A stretch of 64,000 nucleotides of DNA, taken from contig NZ_PJIO01000012.1 in NCBI RefSeq assembly GCF_002929305.1, positions 32,628 to 96,627 of the forward strand, given 5' to 3'. The position numbers and the translations under genes are program-made. The DNA comes from Arthrobacter sp. GMC3 (GTDB lineage Bacteria > Actinomycetota > Actinomycetes > Actinomycetales > Micrococcaceae). Positions 41,536 to 50,761 of this stretch are shown here, in pieces; the first letter of the stretch is position 1, and each line of letters opens with the position of its first letter. Under the pieces are notes generated by a model. That model saw only the letters and a list, made by a program, of their open reading frames with translations, had not been told where the DNA came from and ran no database searches.

Positions 41536-44500
41536 CCGTCTCCATAGCCCGCCTCTCCACCGAGGCCGGCGTCTCGTACCTGCTCAAGACCACCAGCCAT
41601 GCCGACGTCGAAACCCGGGACCTGACCGGCTACTACACCGCAGCGAGCAACCCGCCAGGGCAATGGCTCGGCGCAGGACTTCCCGGCATCGGAATGACTC
41701 CCCACGCCACGGTCACCGACGCAGCCGCGAAGTCCCTCTTTGAGCGAGGCGAACACCCCGACACGGGAGCATCTCTGGGCCGGACTCCCAACCAGGCATC
41801 GACCGTCACCGGTGCAAATGGCCAGCCCGTGCGCCGGGCTGCGGTGGCCGGCTTTGACCTGACCTTCAGCGCGCCCAAGTCCGTCTCCGTTCTCTGGGCC
41901 CTGGGCAGTGACGAGTACAAGGACGAGGTCATGGCAGCCCACCACGCGGCATTGGAAGCCACCCTGGCTTGGCTGGAGTCCTCGGCCATCCACACCCGTG
42001 CCGGACACGGCGGCGTCGCTCATGTCGGCGTCCACGGTGCCATCGCGGCCGCCTTCGACCACTGGGAGTCCCGCTCTGGAGACCCTCAGCTGCACACCCA
42101 CGTCGTCATCGCCAACAGGGCCCAACGCGTTAGCGACGGCGCTTGGACCACCCTTGACTCACGCACCCTTTACAAGGCCACCGTGGCCGCCAGCCAACAC
42201 TACAACGGGCTCCTCTATGACCAACTCGGCCGGGATCTGGGAACCGCGGCCGAAGTCCGCACGCCCACCAGCACCATCCACAACTACAGTTTCGAACTCT
42301 CCGGCGTGGACGATGAACTCATCCACGAGTTCTCCAGCCGGTCCCGGCTGATCGACATTGAAGCGGTCCGGCTCATCTACGACTGGGCCGAAACCCACGG
42401 GCGGGAACCCAGCAACGCCGTCAAACTCAAACTGCGGCAACAGGCGACCCTGTCCACGCGAACCGCCAAGAACCACGACGTCGTCCCTTTGAACACCCGT
42501 ACCCGGCAATGGCGCGAACGGGCTCAGGCCAAGGGATTCAATCCCGAGGCCGTGCTGGCGGCCACCATCAACCGCTCACGCTCTCATCCGCTCGCCGCCG
42601 CCGACGCTGATGCTGTCTGGATCGACAGCACTGCCGGGCTGGTCAAGGACCTGGTCGCCAGGCGCCGGGCGACCTGGAACCGCTGGAACCTGATCGCAGA
42701 AGCGGAACGGGTGTGTCTGGAGATCCGCTGCGCCACCTCCGCCGACCGGATTCACCTTATGGACGCCATCGCCACCTCCGCCGAGGAGCAATCCGTGGCG
42801 CTCAACGAGTTCCGTTACGGCATCCCCACCACCACAACCCCGGACCTGGCCTTCAACGACCGCAATGTCTTTGACCTGGCCAGCGCCCACCTGTTCACCG
42901 ATGTCTCCACGCTGGCGAATGAGGCGGCCATCATGAACGCCCACACGCACGACGCCGGCCCCCACCTCGAGCACACGACCGTGCAGGATGCCCTGCAACA
43001 GTTCCACAGCATCCGGGGAGAGTTCCTGCAGGGCGAGCAGGCCAGGACGGCCGAGGCCGTCCTGGCCAGCGGGAGGCTGCTGGATGCCGTCGTTGGCCCG
43101 GCAGGGACCGGCAAGACCACCACGATGAGCGCCGTCAAGACCCTCTGGGAAACCCAATTCGGTGCGGGAACTGTTGTGGGGCTGGCCCCTGCCGCAGCCT
43201 CTGCTGACGTCCTTGGCCACGAGCTCGGACTCGCCACGGACAACGTGAGCAAATGGCTCTATGAATCCACCGGACCCGGCGCCGCCATGAGGGCAGGACA
43301 CTACGCCGAAGCCGCAGAAAGGTACCAGGGAGCCTGTCAATCCCCACGCCAGGACAATCAGGCCCAGAAGGTCTTGGAACGCCTTGCACAGCGCATGAGC
43401 ACCCTTGCAGCGACCCAAGCAAAGTGGCAGTTCCGACTCAACGAGCTGGTCATCATCGACGAAGCATCCATGGTCTCCACCTACCAGCTCGCCGCACTCG
43501 TCGACCAAGCCACAGGTGCCGGGGCCAAGATCCTGCTGGTCGGCGACCCGGCACAACTCGATTCCATCGACGCCGGCGGCGTCTTGGGCTGGCTGGACCG
43601 GACCGGCTGCGCCGAACGGCTCAGCACGGTCTGGCGCTTCACGAATGAATGGGAACGCACCGCCTCCCTGAAACTGCGCACAGGCGACCTCGAGGTCATC
43701 GCCGACTACACAGCCCATGAACGCATCAGCAGCGGCACCTATGACGCCATGGTCGATGACGCCTACAACCGCTGGGATGCCGACATTCGCACTGGCAAGA
43801 CCTCGATCCTGATCGCCCCCGACAATGACACCGTCGCCATGCTCAACGAACGCGCCCAGGCAGACCGTGTCGGATCCGGTGCGGTCGACGCAGAATCCAC
43901 CGTAAACCTCAGCGACGGGCTTCACGCCGGACGCGGCGACACTATCCTTGCCCGGCGCAACGACCGCCGACTCCTCGACGACACCGGAGACTTCATCCGC
44001 AACGGTACTCTCGTCACCATCAGCGGTGCGCCCAACCCGAACGGCTCCATCGCCGGGTTCCGCCAAGACAACGGCGCACGCATCGTCCTAGGCGCTAGCT
44101 ACCTAGCCGAGTCCGTGGAACTCGGCTACGCCACCACGGCCCACCGTTCCCAGGGAATCACCGTGGACACCGGCCACACTCTCGTCAGCGACGGCAGGCT
44201 CACCCGGGAACTCTTCTACGTCTCCATGACCCGCGGGAAGGCCGGTAACCACGCCTACATCAGCGAACCAGACCCCCGCGACCATCACGGTGTGGACCCA
44301 TTGTCTCTGCCGGACTGGCGGCAAATACTCGCCAGCATTCTCTCGGTCGAAGGTGCCGAACACACCGCCCACGAGGTCCGGGAGGAACAACGCAACGAGA
44401 CCAACTCCCTGTCCCGTCTGCTTGCCGAACACGATTACCTAGCCCAGATCGCCGCGTCTGACGACGTCACCCAACTCATCAGCGCTCACTCCCCGGACCT

Positions 44501-45119
44501 TGTGGCAGAGATGCAAGCATCCCCGTCCTGGGGCGCCATGGTCGCCGCTTGGCGACGAACCGCAGCCACGAACCGGCTCCTCGCCGCACAAGCACTAGTA
44601 GGCGGGATTGAGCCAACCGCTGGCGCCCGCGACGTCGCCGCCGTCGCGCACTCCCGCCTGCAAGCCCTCCAACAGAGGTTACCCGCCACAGCATCACTCA
44701 CGATGGCGCAGGTGTCAGTGCCCACTGACCGAGAAGACCTCCGTGAACTTCTAAACGACGTTCAACAGCGGATCACTAAACGACTCTCCGCGGTAGCCGT
44801 CCATGCCCTGGCCAACGAAGAACCCTGGATGGACCAGCTGCGTGCACAAACCGGCATGCAAGCCAACGACGAAGTGTGGAAATCCCTGATTCGGGACGTC
44901 GCAGGATTCCGCGACCGCTGGGACATCGACAACCCCGAACTTCCCCTCGGAGCACCTCCCAGAGCTACGGAATGGGAACAATCCGACCAACGATCCCGGC
45001 TAGCAGCCAGCATTACGACCGCCCAGACCACTATCCCCACGACTAGGCCGTCAGCTTCGTCGCCTGAGCCGAGTACTCGACCAAAATCACCAGTGCCCGT
45101 TGTCGGCCCCTCGCTGTAA
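41532..45119 (+). CDS. traA: MobF-family conjugative relaxase-helicase (TraA-like)
   Basis: A 1195-residue protein. The N-terminal TrwC-type relaxase domain (about 1-320) has candidate nicking tyrosines in DLTGYYTAAS and the three-histidine metal motif DHWESRSGDPQLHTHVVIAN (about 175-195). The RecD-like 5'-3' helicase has Walker A VVGPAGTGKTTTMSA (about 518-532), Walker B ELVIIDEASMVSTYQL (about 637-652), and later ELGYATTAHRSQGITVD and FYVSMTRGKAGNHAY motifs near 860-905. It would cut one strand at oriT and unwind it during transfer. It is translationally coupled to the zinc-finger protein. The C-terminal 250 residues are helical and unassigned. Confidence 0.93.
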   Translation: MTVSIARLSTEAGVSYLLKTTSHADVETRDLTGYYTAASNPPGQWLGAGLPGIGMTPHATVTDAAAKSLFERGEHPDTGASLGRTPNQASTVTGANGQPVRRAAVAGFDLTFSAPKSVSVLWALGSDEYKDEVMAAHHAALEATLAWLESSAIHTRAGHGGVAHVGVHGAIAAAFDHWESRSGDPQLHTHVVIANRAQRVSDGAWTTLDSRTLYKATVAASQHYNGLLYDQLGRDLGTAAEVRTPTSTIHNYSFELSGVDDELIHEFSSRSRLIDIEAVRLIYDWAETHGREPSNAVKLKLRQQATLSTRTAKNHDVVPLNTRTRQWRERAQAKGFNPEAVLAATINRSRSHPLAAADADAVWIDSTAGLVKDLVARRRATWNRWNLIAEAERVCLEIRCATSADRIHLMDAIATSAEEQSVALNEFRYGIPTTTTPDLAFNDRNVFDLASAHLFTDVSTLANEAAIMNAHTHDAGPHLEHTTVQDALQQFHSIRGEFLQGEQARTAEAVLASGRLLDAVVGPAGTGKTTTMSAVKTLWETQFGAGTVVGLAPAAASADVLGHELGLATDNVSKWLYESTGPGAAMRAGHYAEAAERYQGACQSPRQDNQAQKVLERLAQRMSTLAATQAKWQFRLNELVIIDEASMVSTYQLAALVDQATGAGAKILLVGDPAQLDSIDAGGVLGWLDRTGCAERLSTVWRFTNEWERTASLKLRTGDLEVIADYTAHERISSGTYDAMVDDAYNRWDADIRTGKTSILIAPDNDTVAMLNERAQADRVGSGAVDAESTVNLSDGLHAGRGDTILARRNDRRLLDDTGDFIRNGTLVTISGAPNPNGSIAGFRQDNGARIVLGASYLAESVELGYATTAHRSQGITVDTGHTLVSDGRLTRELFYVSMTRGKAGNHAYISEPDPRDHHGVDPLSLPDWRQILASILSVEGAEHTAHEVREEQRNETNSLSRLLAEHDYLAQIAASDDVTQLISAHSPDLVAEMQASPSWGAMVAAWRRTAATNRLLAAQALVGGIEPTAGARDVAAVAHSRLQALQQRLPATASLTMAQVSVPTDREDLRELLNDVQQRITKRLSAVAVHALANEEPWMDQLRAQTGMQANDEVWKSLIRDVAGFRDRWDIDNPELPLGAPPRATEWEQSDQRSRLAASITTAQTTIPTTRPSASSPEPSTRPKSPVPVVGPSL

Positions 45120-45148
45120 AATCGGCACATAGGCAGAGGTTGCGCATC

Positions 45149-45730
45149 ATGAGAACGAACCCGATGGTCAAACCCCAGGCCTCCTCCGGCTGGGCAGTCA
45201 CACTCACCGTGATCAGTTGCGTCTGCCTTGCCATCGCCACCCGGATGTTCTGGGGACAGTTTTCCCCTGCGGCGGTCGGCTGGTTCTTGGTGGCTGCCGC
45301 AGTCCTCCTAGCCGGCGTGGCAGCAGCCATTTGGTTCGTGAAGATCCGCCGAACCAAAGCATGGATCACTCATGCCATCCAACAATGGGAGCACTTTACC
45401 GCAGTCAAAAGTCAGCTTGGCGTTACCACCGAAGTTACTGTCCTCGACATCCAAGCGCTGGACCCAATAGGCACATGGGTCACCATCAGATGGGACAAAT
45501 TCGGATACGTTCAACGGGCATGGATGGAGGCCATCCCAGATGAAATCTGGCGAGGTTCTGTCCTACTCATCTCGCCTGATCCGGCCCAGATTCAAGTCCA
45601 TGGCCCATGGCCCGAGATCTACTATCTGATGGCGATTGATTACCACGCTTTCGCAGCGGCACAAGCGCTCCCATACTTCAGAGACCATCGGTATCACCCG
45701 CTCGCCCGTACCAACTCTTTCAAGGCTTAG
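45149..45730 (+). CDS. Small membrane protein of unknown function
   Basis: A 193-residue protein with two N-terminal transmembrane segments (about 15-35 WAVTLTVISCVCLAIATRMF and 40-65 AAVGWFLVAAAVLLAGVAAA) and a soluble C-terminal beta-rich domain (TEVTVLDIQALDPIGTWVTI). ATG at 45149 follows AGAGG. It lies 29 bases after the relaxase gene in the same direction, so it is probably cotranscribed. No family is recognised. Confidence 0.6.
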   Translation: MRTNPMVKPQASSGWAVTLTVISCVCLAIATRMFWGQFSPAAVGWFLVAAAVLLAGVAAAIWFVKIRRTKAWITHAIQQWEHFTAVKSQLGVTTEVTVLDIQALDPIGTWVTIRWDKFGYVQRAWMEAIPDEIWRGSVLLISPDPAQIQVHGPWPEIYYLMAIDYHAFAAAQALPYFRDHRYHPLARTNSFKA

Positions 45731-46251
45731 CTAGCATTCGACCAATAGTTGACGACCACCCAACGGCGGGCTCCATATGAGTCGGCGTTTTCCGGTCAAC
45801 TTGCACCCAACCAGCTGCCCTGAGGAGATATTCATCAAAGTTTGGTGGCGGCAACCCGTAATCGCTAGGCAACGTATTCCTCAGCTTTGAACTGACTCGT
45901 AAGACATAGCTTTCGGGACACTTTGCCTATGATCCAGTCGATGCCAACCTGAGAAGGCCGAACGGTCGATGTTCAGAACCTGATGAAATAGATTTCAGCA
46001 GTCGAATTCACCGACGATAGGTGCCAGCACGGGAACGGCAAACGGTGCCTCCGATAATGCCTATAGATCGGCAAATCGAACCACCGCGGGTCAAGCCGAC
46101 TTCCACCAAGATCGCCGGTTGGCATGCGCATCACACAAGCGTACGCATGAAGAAGCACAGTGCCTTGCTGCGCGTCCGAGCCGGAGCAAGGGTGTTCCCT
46201 CGGTGTTTCTTAGCACCTGGCTGACGGCATGATTCCTTGATTCGTCAGAGA
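45731..46251. other. Gap without recognised gene
   Basis: Nothing convincing is seen on either strand: no family match, strong hairpin or repeat. It separates the convergent relaxase group and a minus-strand hypothetical gene. Confidence 0.4.
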
Positions 46252-47094
46252 TTACTTCGTGTCCAGCTTGAACGCTTCCCTAGCTTGATCGACCATCAAT
46301 GGAACATAAGACCCCTTGCGGGAGAAGCCGCCACCGAAGTGTCTCTTGAACTGTTCACGCGCCCTTCCCGTCAGTAGTTTGGGGTTTGCTTCCAACATCT
46401 GATTGGTGCTGCTTAGGATTTCCGGAGACGTGAACGATTCGGCGGCCTGGAGGAGAGCTTCCCGCCCCTCGTCTCTAATGTCGGCGTTGGCCAGAAGGCG
46501 TACTTGCTCGCTTGCGAATGCGAGGGCCAACATCATGGCCAAGTGCCGACGGTCTGCCTCTTCGCGACTCATCGTGGTCCGTGGTTCAGTCAATACCTTC
46601 TCGACCGCCGTGGAAAATTCATCAACTGAGACAGTCGCCGTAAGTGCAGGCGCAGGCTTCGGAATGTCTTCTCCAGCCGATTCGGCTGACTTCTTGCTAC
46701 CCCGCTTCGGAAGCGTTAGACGAACGCTCAATAAGCCCTGCCACCGTCGCATCACACCTGGTTTGCCCGTGCTTGCCCACCAACGGACGACGACTGGCCC
46801 ACCTTTGACGGCCAAAAGGTGGAGGGCGTCCAAAACGGCTTCAGCAAGAATCTCCGCCATCCTGTCTATAAAATCGTCGTGCGGGCCACGTTCATCGTCG
46901 TAGTCATCGTCGGCGCGATACTCGTCTTCATCATCGATATCAAAGTGCACCTTTCGCATCTCCGGAGGCCCCATCATGGAGTTATCCTCGTCGCTAAAGA
47001 GAAGTGCCCTGTACGTTCCATCGGTGTCACGAGACTCAGCAAGGTGTGCCCCCTCGGGAACATGAACTTCCCACAAATCATCGCGGTCGCGCAT
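46252..47094 (-). CDS. Hypothetical protein with acidic linker
   Basis: A 280-residue protein. After a short N-terminal beta segment (DLWEVHVPEGAHLAESRDTD) comes a very acidic stretch (residues about 45-70, Asp/Glu/Tyr-rich), then a helical region (FIDRMAEILAEAVLDALHLL) and a longer helical C-terminus from about 150. ATG at 47094 follows AAAGGAC; the longer frame adds 16 residues without a site. No family is recognised and there are no catalytic motifs I can name. Confidence 0.55.
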   Translation of the reverse strand: MRDRDDLWEVHVPEGAHLAESRDTDGTYRALLFSDEDNSMMGPPEMRKVHFDIDDEDEYRADDDYDDERGPHDDFIDRMAEILAEAVLDALHLLAVKGGPVVVRWWASTGKPGVMRRWQGLLSVRLTLPKRGSKKSAESAGEDIPKPAPALTATVSVDEFSTAVEKVLTEPRTTMSREEADRRHLAMMLALAFASEQVRLLANADIRDEGREALLQAAESFTSPEILSSTNQMLEANPKLLTGRAREQFKRHFGGGFSRKGSYVPLMVDQAREAFKLDTK

Positions 47095-47310
47095 TTGATG
47101 TCCTTTTCTGGCGGCAAGTGGTGGGCTAATCACAGCGTACAAGAAGGTTCAGAAACCGTGTTTCGACCGGCGTCCGGAAGGGTCCCTACAGAATCGTCCC
47201 GCAAGCCGCTTCCGCAGCGGCACCCCTGCGGGCATTCTCCTAGGAGACGGTAAGCGTCACATTTCCTGGCGCCTAGAGACGCGACATCTGCCGCTACATA
47301 ATTTCCTCGT

Positions 47311-47374
47311 TTGCAAAATGGCGACTAAACAACTAGTCTAAAAGTTAACTAATTAAATAATAGAATAGTAAGGA
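47311..47374 (+). promoter_or_regulatory. AT-rich promoter of the 123-aa gene
   Basis: TTGCAA (47311-47316), a 17-base spacer and TAGTCT (47334-47339) form a plausible promoter in a markedly AT-rich stretch, followed by the ribosome binding site AAGGA (47370-47374) 8 bases before the GTG start. TTAACTAATTAA within it is nearly palindromic and could bind a regulator. Confidence 0.45.
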
Positions 47375-47382
47375 TTTGGCAC

Positions 47383-47754
47383 GTGAGCATTCAACCGACC
47401 TCCGTTGTGAGGATCAAGATCGCCAAGGAACAGCCAGCTGACCTCTCAGATCCCAGGAGCACTATTGGCTATCGAGAGGGTCTGGACACAGAAGAACTAT
47501 GGGAGCGTGGTCGAGCCGCGTGGAGGCTGCGAGCAGAAAAGGTCCTAGCGTGCGAATACTTGGTAATTGCCCACGCAGGAATTGTCAGAATGGTTGGCAC
47601 CATCGACGGCGTTGCGAAATTTGAAGGCCGCGGTGATCGTCTAGCCATCATTGGAAAGCCTATTCCCGATCACCCGTTGATTGGGAGAGCTGATCCGTTG
47701 GACAACTCATCTCAGAATCCCATCACCTACGGCACGATCCCTATGGAGGAATAA
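47383..47754 (+). CDS. Small hypothetical protein
   Basis: A 123-residue protein starting at GTG 47383. Its most ordered part is EYLVIAHAGIVRMVGTIDGV then GDRLAIIGKPIPDHPLIGRAD, a beta-rich stretch reminiscent of small barrel folds. No family is recognised. It has its own AT-rich promoter and forms a two-gene unit with the next small gene, which begins 2 bases after its stop. Confidence 0.55.
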   Translation: MSIQPTSVVRIKIAKEQPADLSDPRSTIGYREGLDTEELWERGRAAWRLRAEKVLACEYLVIAHAGIVRMVGTIDGVAKFEGRGDRLAIIGKPIPDHPLIGRADPLDNSSQNPITYGTIPMEE

Positions 47755-47756
47755 TA

Positions 47757-47969
47757 ATGGCGACAGAGATCAGTTTCCTCGGAAAGCCCGTCCGCCGATT
47801 CGTAGAAATGTACTGCCCCGTCTGCGGAGACACAGTGCCCTGTGGCCCTGGTCCTCTGAGCGAGGATGGTGTCTACGAATTTCGTACATGCGAGGACGGA
47901 CATAGCGTAAGGGCCGAGGCTATCTACTACACTTCGGCATCGCAAGCGACAGAGTTCGGCATCGTCTAG
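47757..47969 (+). CDS. Small zinc-ribbon-like hypothetical protein
   Basis: A 70-residue protein with a CPVC pair (about 20-23) and further Cys/His (CEDGHS) that could bind one zinc. It lies 2 bases downstream of the 123-aa gene with GGAGGAA before its ATG, and is followed by a strong terminator, so the two genes make a complete short operon. The function is unknown. Confidence 0.55.
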   Translation: MATEISFLGKPVRRFVEMYCPVCGDTVPCGPGPLSEDGVYEFRTCEDGHSVRAEAIYYTSASQATEFGIV

Positions 47970-47983
47970 ACCCAGAAATCAGC

Positions 47984-48025
47984 AAAAGCAGCGGTCTACC
48001 TCCAAGTAGTAGACCGCTGCTTTTT
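47984..48025 (+). terminator. Strong rho-independent terminator
   Basis: AAAAGCAGCGGTCTAC (47984-47999) pairs perfectly with its complement at 48009-48024 around a 9-base loop, and the stem ends in TTTTT. It closes the two-gene unit at 47383-47969; as the stem starts with AAAA it may also act from the minus strand. Confidence 0.9.
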
Positions 48026-48305
48026 CGCGGCATTGATACCCAAGACAACCCCGAGTTGCCCGATAGCTACCTACCCCTCACGGCAATGAAAATGAAGCCG
48101 CCAAACAAATTGCCGCATAGCCTCGGGTCATAGCACCTATCTGGGGAGTTGGTATGTACCTTCATCACATCGTAGACACCAAACGCGGGTACCTAGCACA
48201 TATCGCGGAGTCCTGATTCTGGGCGAGACGAAAAATCTATAGCACCCCACACTCGACGTCAACGAAAATGGCGCACTCCCTGTATTCACTCGGTAGTGTT
48301 GGCCT

Positions 48306-49313
48306 ATGCGCGCGATAAACTTGGAGACACGAGTACTGGCAGCCGTGGACCAAATCCGCAAAGGTCAGCAGGTCGAGACTGACTTCATCGAATGCAAACG
48401 TGAGTGGCCGGAGGATAAGAAGGCCCGCCAGCTCGCTGGAAGCCTCAACCGCGCCGCCGGTGACCCCGTCATATACATCATTGGCCTAGACGATAAAACG
48501 GGCGTCATCACAGACGTGTCGGGCACTGATGTCCTGGATTGGTGGACTCAAATTCGTCCCAAATTTGACCAAACGCCGCCAGAACTGGCTCGCCATATGG
48601 ATGTCGTTGTTGATGCGAACGGTGACAAAGTCGTAGCTTTGGTTTTCGCCTCGGATAGGGCCCCTTACGTTGTCAAAACCGGGTCCGCCAATCCCAGTTT
48701 GGAGATACCCATCCGAGAAGGCTCGGGAACGAGGAGCGCCCGTAGGGATGAAATCCTACGCATGCTGATGCCCACAATCAACGTGCCAAATGCAGTGGTT
48801 TTGGAAGCAACCTTTGGTGCTGACCGTAGCTTGCGAAGCTCTGATTCCCGTTTCGCTAGGCAGGCGAAAGATGAAACAGAAGGCATGAGATGCCTAGGTG
48901 GCCTGAAGTTGTACTTTGAACACACCGGAACGGAGACCGTTACTCTTCCGTCTCACGGCATGCGAGGAAAGATATCCGCAGACGGTGTCGAATTCAAAAC
49001 CAATTTCTGGCCTCTGGTACTCCCAAAGGACAAAGAAGACCAACAATCACATGGTGCCGTTGCCAAGTACGATGGCATCGTCGTCACAAGTCCTGGACTG
49101 GTGCGAATAGGTTTCAGAATTGAGGATGTAAATACCAAGGACCGTCATACCTTCCTGTCTGCGAAGTTGGTAGTGGCGGAACTGGAATTGGAAGTTATCG
49201 GTGCCGCTCGTTCAGTCAAGGTAGTCGCAACGTTGACGAGGCTAGTTGAAAATAGGTCCAGGTCAGAGTATCAAGAGTCTTTGGGGAATTGGAAGTACGT
49301 TCACCCCGTATAA
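48306..49313 (+). CDS. AlbA_2 (Schlafen-like) domain protein
   Basis: A 335-residue protein. The N-terminal 120 residues fit the AlbA_2 (divergent AAA_4) pattern: TDFIECKREWPEDKKARQLA, NRAAGDPVIYIIGLDDKTG and VVALVFASDRAPYVVKTG, in which E-x-K and the Gly-rich strand lie near the predicted nucleic-acid site. The C-terminal half is beta-rich and unassigned. AlbA_2/Schlafen-like proteins have RNA/DNA-binding or tRNA-cleaving members and occur in phage defence; activity here is unknown. ATG at 48306 lies 6 bases after TAGTGT with no Shine-Dalgarno, so it is probably leaderless. Confidence 0.75.
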   Translation: MRAINLETRVLAAVDQIRKGQQVETDFIECKREWPEDKKARQLAGSLNRAAGDPVIYIIGLDDKTGVITDVSGTDVLDWWTQIRPKFDQTPPELARHMDVVVDANGDKVVALVFASDRAPYVVKTGSANPSLEIPIREGSGTRSARRDEILRMLMPTINVPNAVVLEATFGADRSLRSSDSRFARQAKDETEGMRCLGGLKLYFEHTGTETVTLPSHGMRGKISADGVEFKTNFWPLVLPKDKEDQQSHGAVAKYDGIVVTSPGLVRIGFRIEDVNTKDRHTFLSAKLVVAELELEVIGAARSVKVVATLTRLVENRSRSEYQESLGNWKYVHPV

Positions 49314-49555
49314 GTTTCCCGCTGACCAGGTGCATTCCTTTGCGCCGCACTAGGCAGTAGACGCCGCTATTATCGTCAGGGAAACTTTGGAGGAGACGTG
49401 TTTTGGAAGGCCGAGTTGACTCTTTGATAATTCCACGTATGCCGAGAGCTTGAAAGTGTATTTCATTGCCGCCCCTTAAAGCAGAATTGCACGCAGGGTT
49501 GAAGTAATCATTTTAGCGGCTCCGGACGATGATGCCTGCAGTTACTATTTACCGC

Positions 49556-50447
49556 ATGAGTGAGGGAGCCGAACGCAATACATGGACGGCCATGGTTTTG
49601 GAAGCCCCACCGATGTTTGAGGGTTCCCTGACGATGGGGGATTTGTTTGCGGCGGCAGGGATTGATCCGAGCCAGGTTTTGCTGCTGCGGCACACCAACC
49701 CTCAAGCCAGGTCCCAACGGGCCCGCAGACCTCATTCAGGCGGCGCTCCTGGCCTTTGTCCGGGAGCAGGCGGTAAAGGGCAGCAAATTTCCCCAGAATC
49801 CCGCCCGCATTTGGCTGAACTTTACGGCTGTCGGCGGAAACCACTGTCGGTTCAATGGCGCTTATGAGAATCACGGCGAAATCACGGCTGAACGAACTGC
49901 GACGGAACGCTATTACAACCTAGTCCCGTCCCCGTACTTGGCCTCGTTCAAGGACCGCCTCGTCATAGATTGGACTGGCGGAACCATTATCTGGGTCAGG
50001 GCGGGCGGAGCCGCCGTTGGCTTCACTGCAACGGAGGTCGCTGATGCCCAGGCACCAGCATTTCCCGGCTTCGATGAACTGATTCTCTCGTTCAGCGACT
50101 TGCAGACGGTCATCGAGGATTCTCGCTATGAAAGCTGGCGGCAGATTCTCAAATCAGTTCAGGGCATCTACCTGATCTCCGACACGAAGAGCGGGAAACT
50201 CTACGTGGGCAAGGCCGACGGTAGCGAGCGAATCATGGGACGCTGGAGTGCCTACGCGAAGACCGGTCGCGGCGGCAATGTCGCGCCCCGAGAACTGAAT
50301 GAGGTGGATATGTCCTACCGGAACCACTTTCAATTCAGCATCCTGCGGGTCTTCAGCCCCGGGGCATCAACGACAGAAATCGACGCAGCCGAGAACCACT
50401 ACAAACGGGCGCTGCTCAGCCGGCAGTTCGGGCTGAACCGAAACTAA
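49556..50447 (+). pseudogene. GIY-YIG domain protein, split by a frameshift
   Basis: The first part (from ATG 49556, 7 bases after TACTAT) reads LEAPPMFEGSLTMGDLFAAA then VLLLRHTNPQ; the continuation in the next frame reads PGPNGPADLIQAALLAFVRE and ends at 50447. A single extra base between about 49700 and 49740 explains the switch. The C-terminal half holds a GIY-YIG-like domain: GIYLISDTKSGKLYVGKADG, then a Glu in TEIDAAENHYKRALL. This family includes Holliday-junction, repair and restriction nucleases. It may be a recent null mutation, a sequencing error or a +1 frameshift site. Confidence 0.7.
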
Positions 50448-50761
50448 CCGTCTCCTCGCCAAAGTGGCATCTAGTTCAGACACAACGAGTCCACCGGCTG
50501 GTAGCACCCCCTTAGTGTTGGGTACTTGATCAGGAGTCGGCCCCTCCTTGCCACCGACCTCTGCTTCGGTGAGCTCGAGTCGCTACTGCCTCGGCCTCCC
50601 TAGCGACCGCAACGTAGTCAGCGACTGTCTGAGGTGTGTCATGCCTGGCGAAGCACCTGATAACAAACGGTATCAACGCCTCACATCAGTACGACACAGT
50701 CGAGACCGCTGAGTTGATTCAAAACGTATTAGCCGCATCCATCCGCTCGGACAGGGTACAG
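50448..50761. other. Gap with a short coding-like remnant
   Basis: The minus strand at about 50526-50690 stays open and reads TPQTVADYVAVAREAEAVAT then a stop. The composition looks like protein, but I do not recognise it and it has no start. No other gene is seen. Confidence 0.4.

Noticed and set aside
42576..44066. A 496-residue minus-strand open frame
   Set aside because: It lies entirely antisense to the relaxase-helicase; Gly/Val/Asp-rich composition is the usual shadow of a high-GC gene.
48127..48140. CCTCGGGTCATAG, similar to the IS481-like ends at 29 kb
   Set aside because: Only about a dozen bases match and no partner end is seen nearby.
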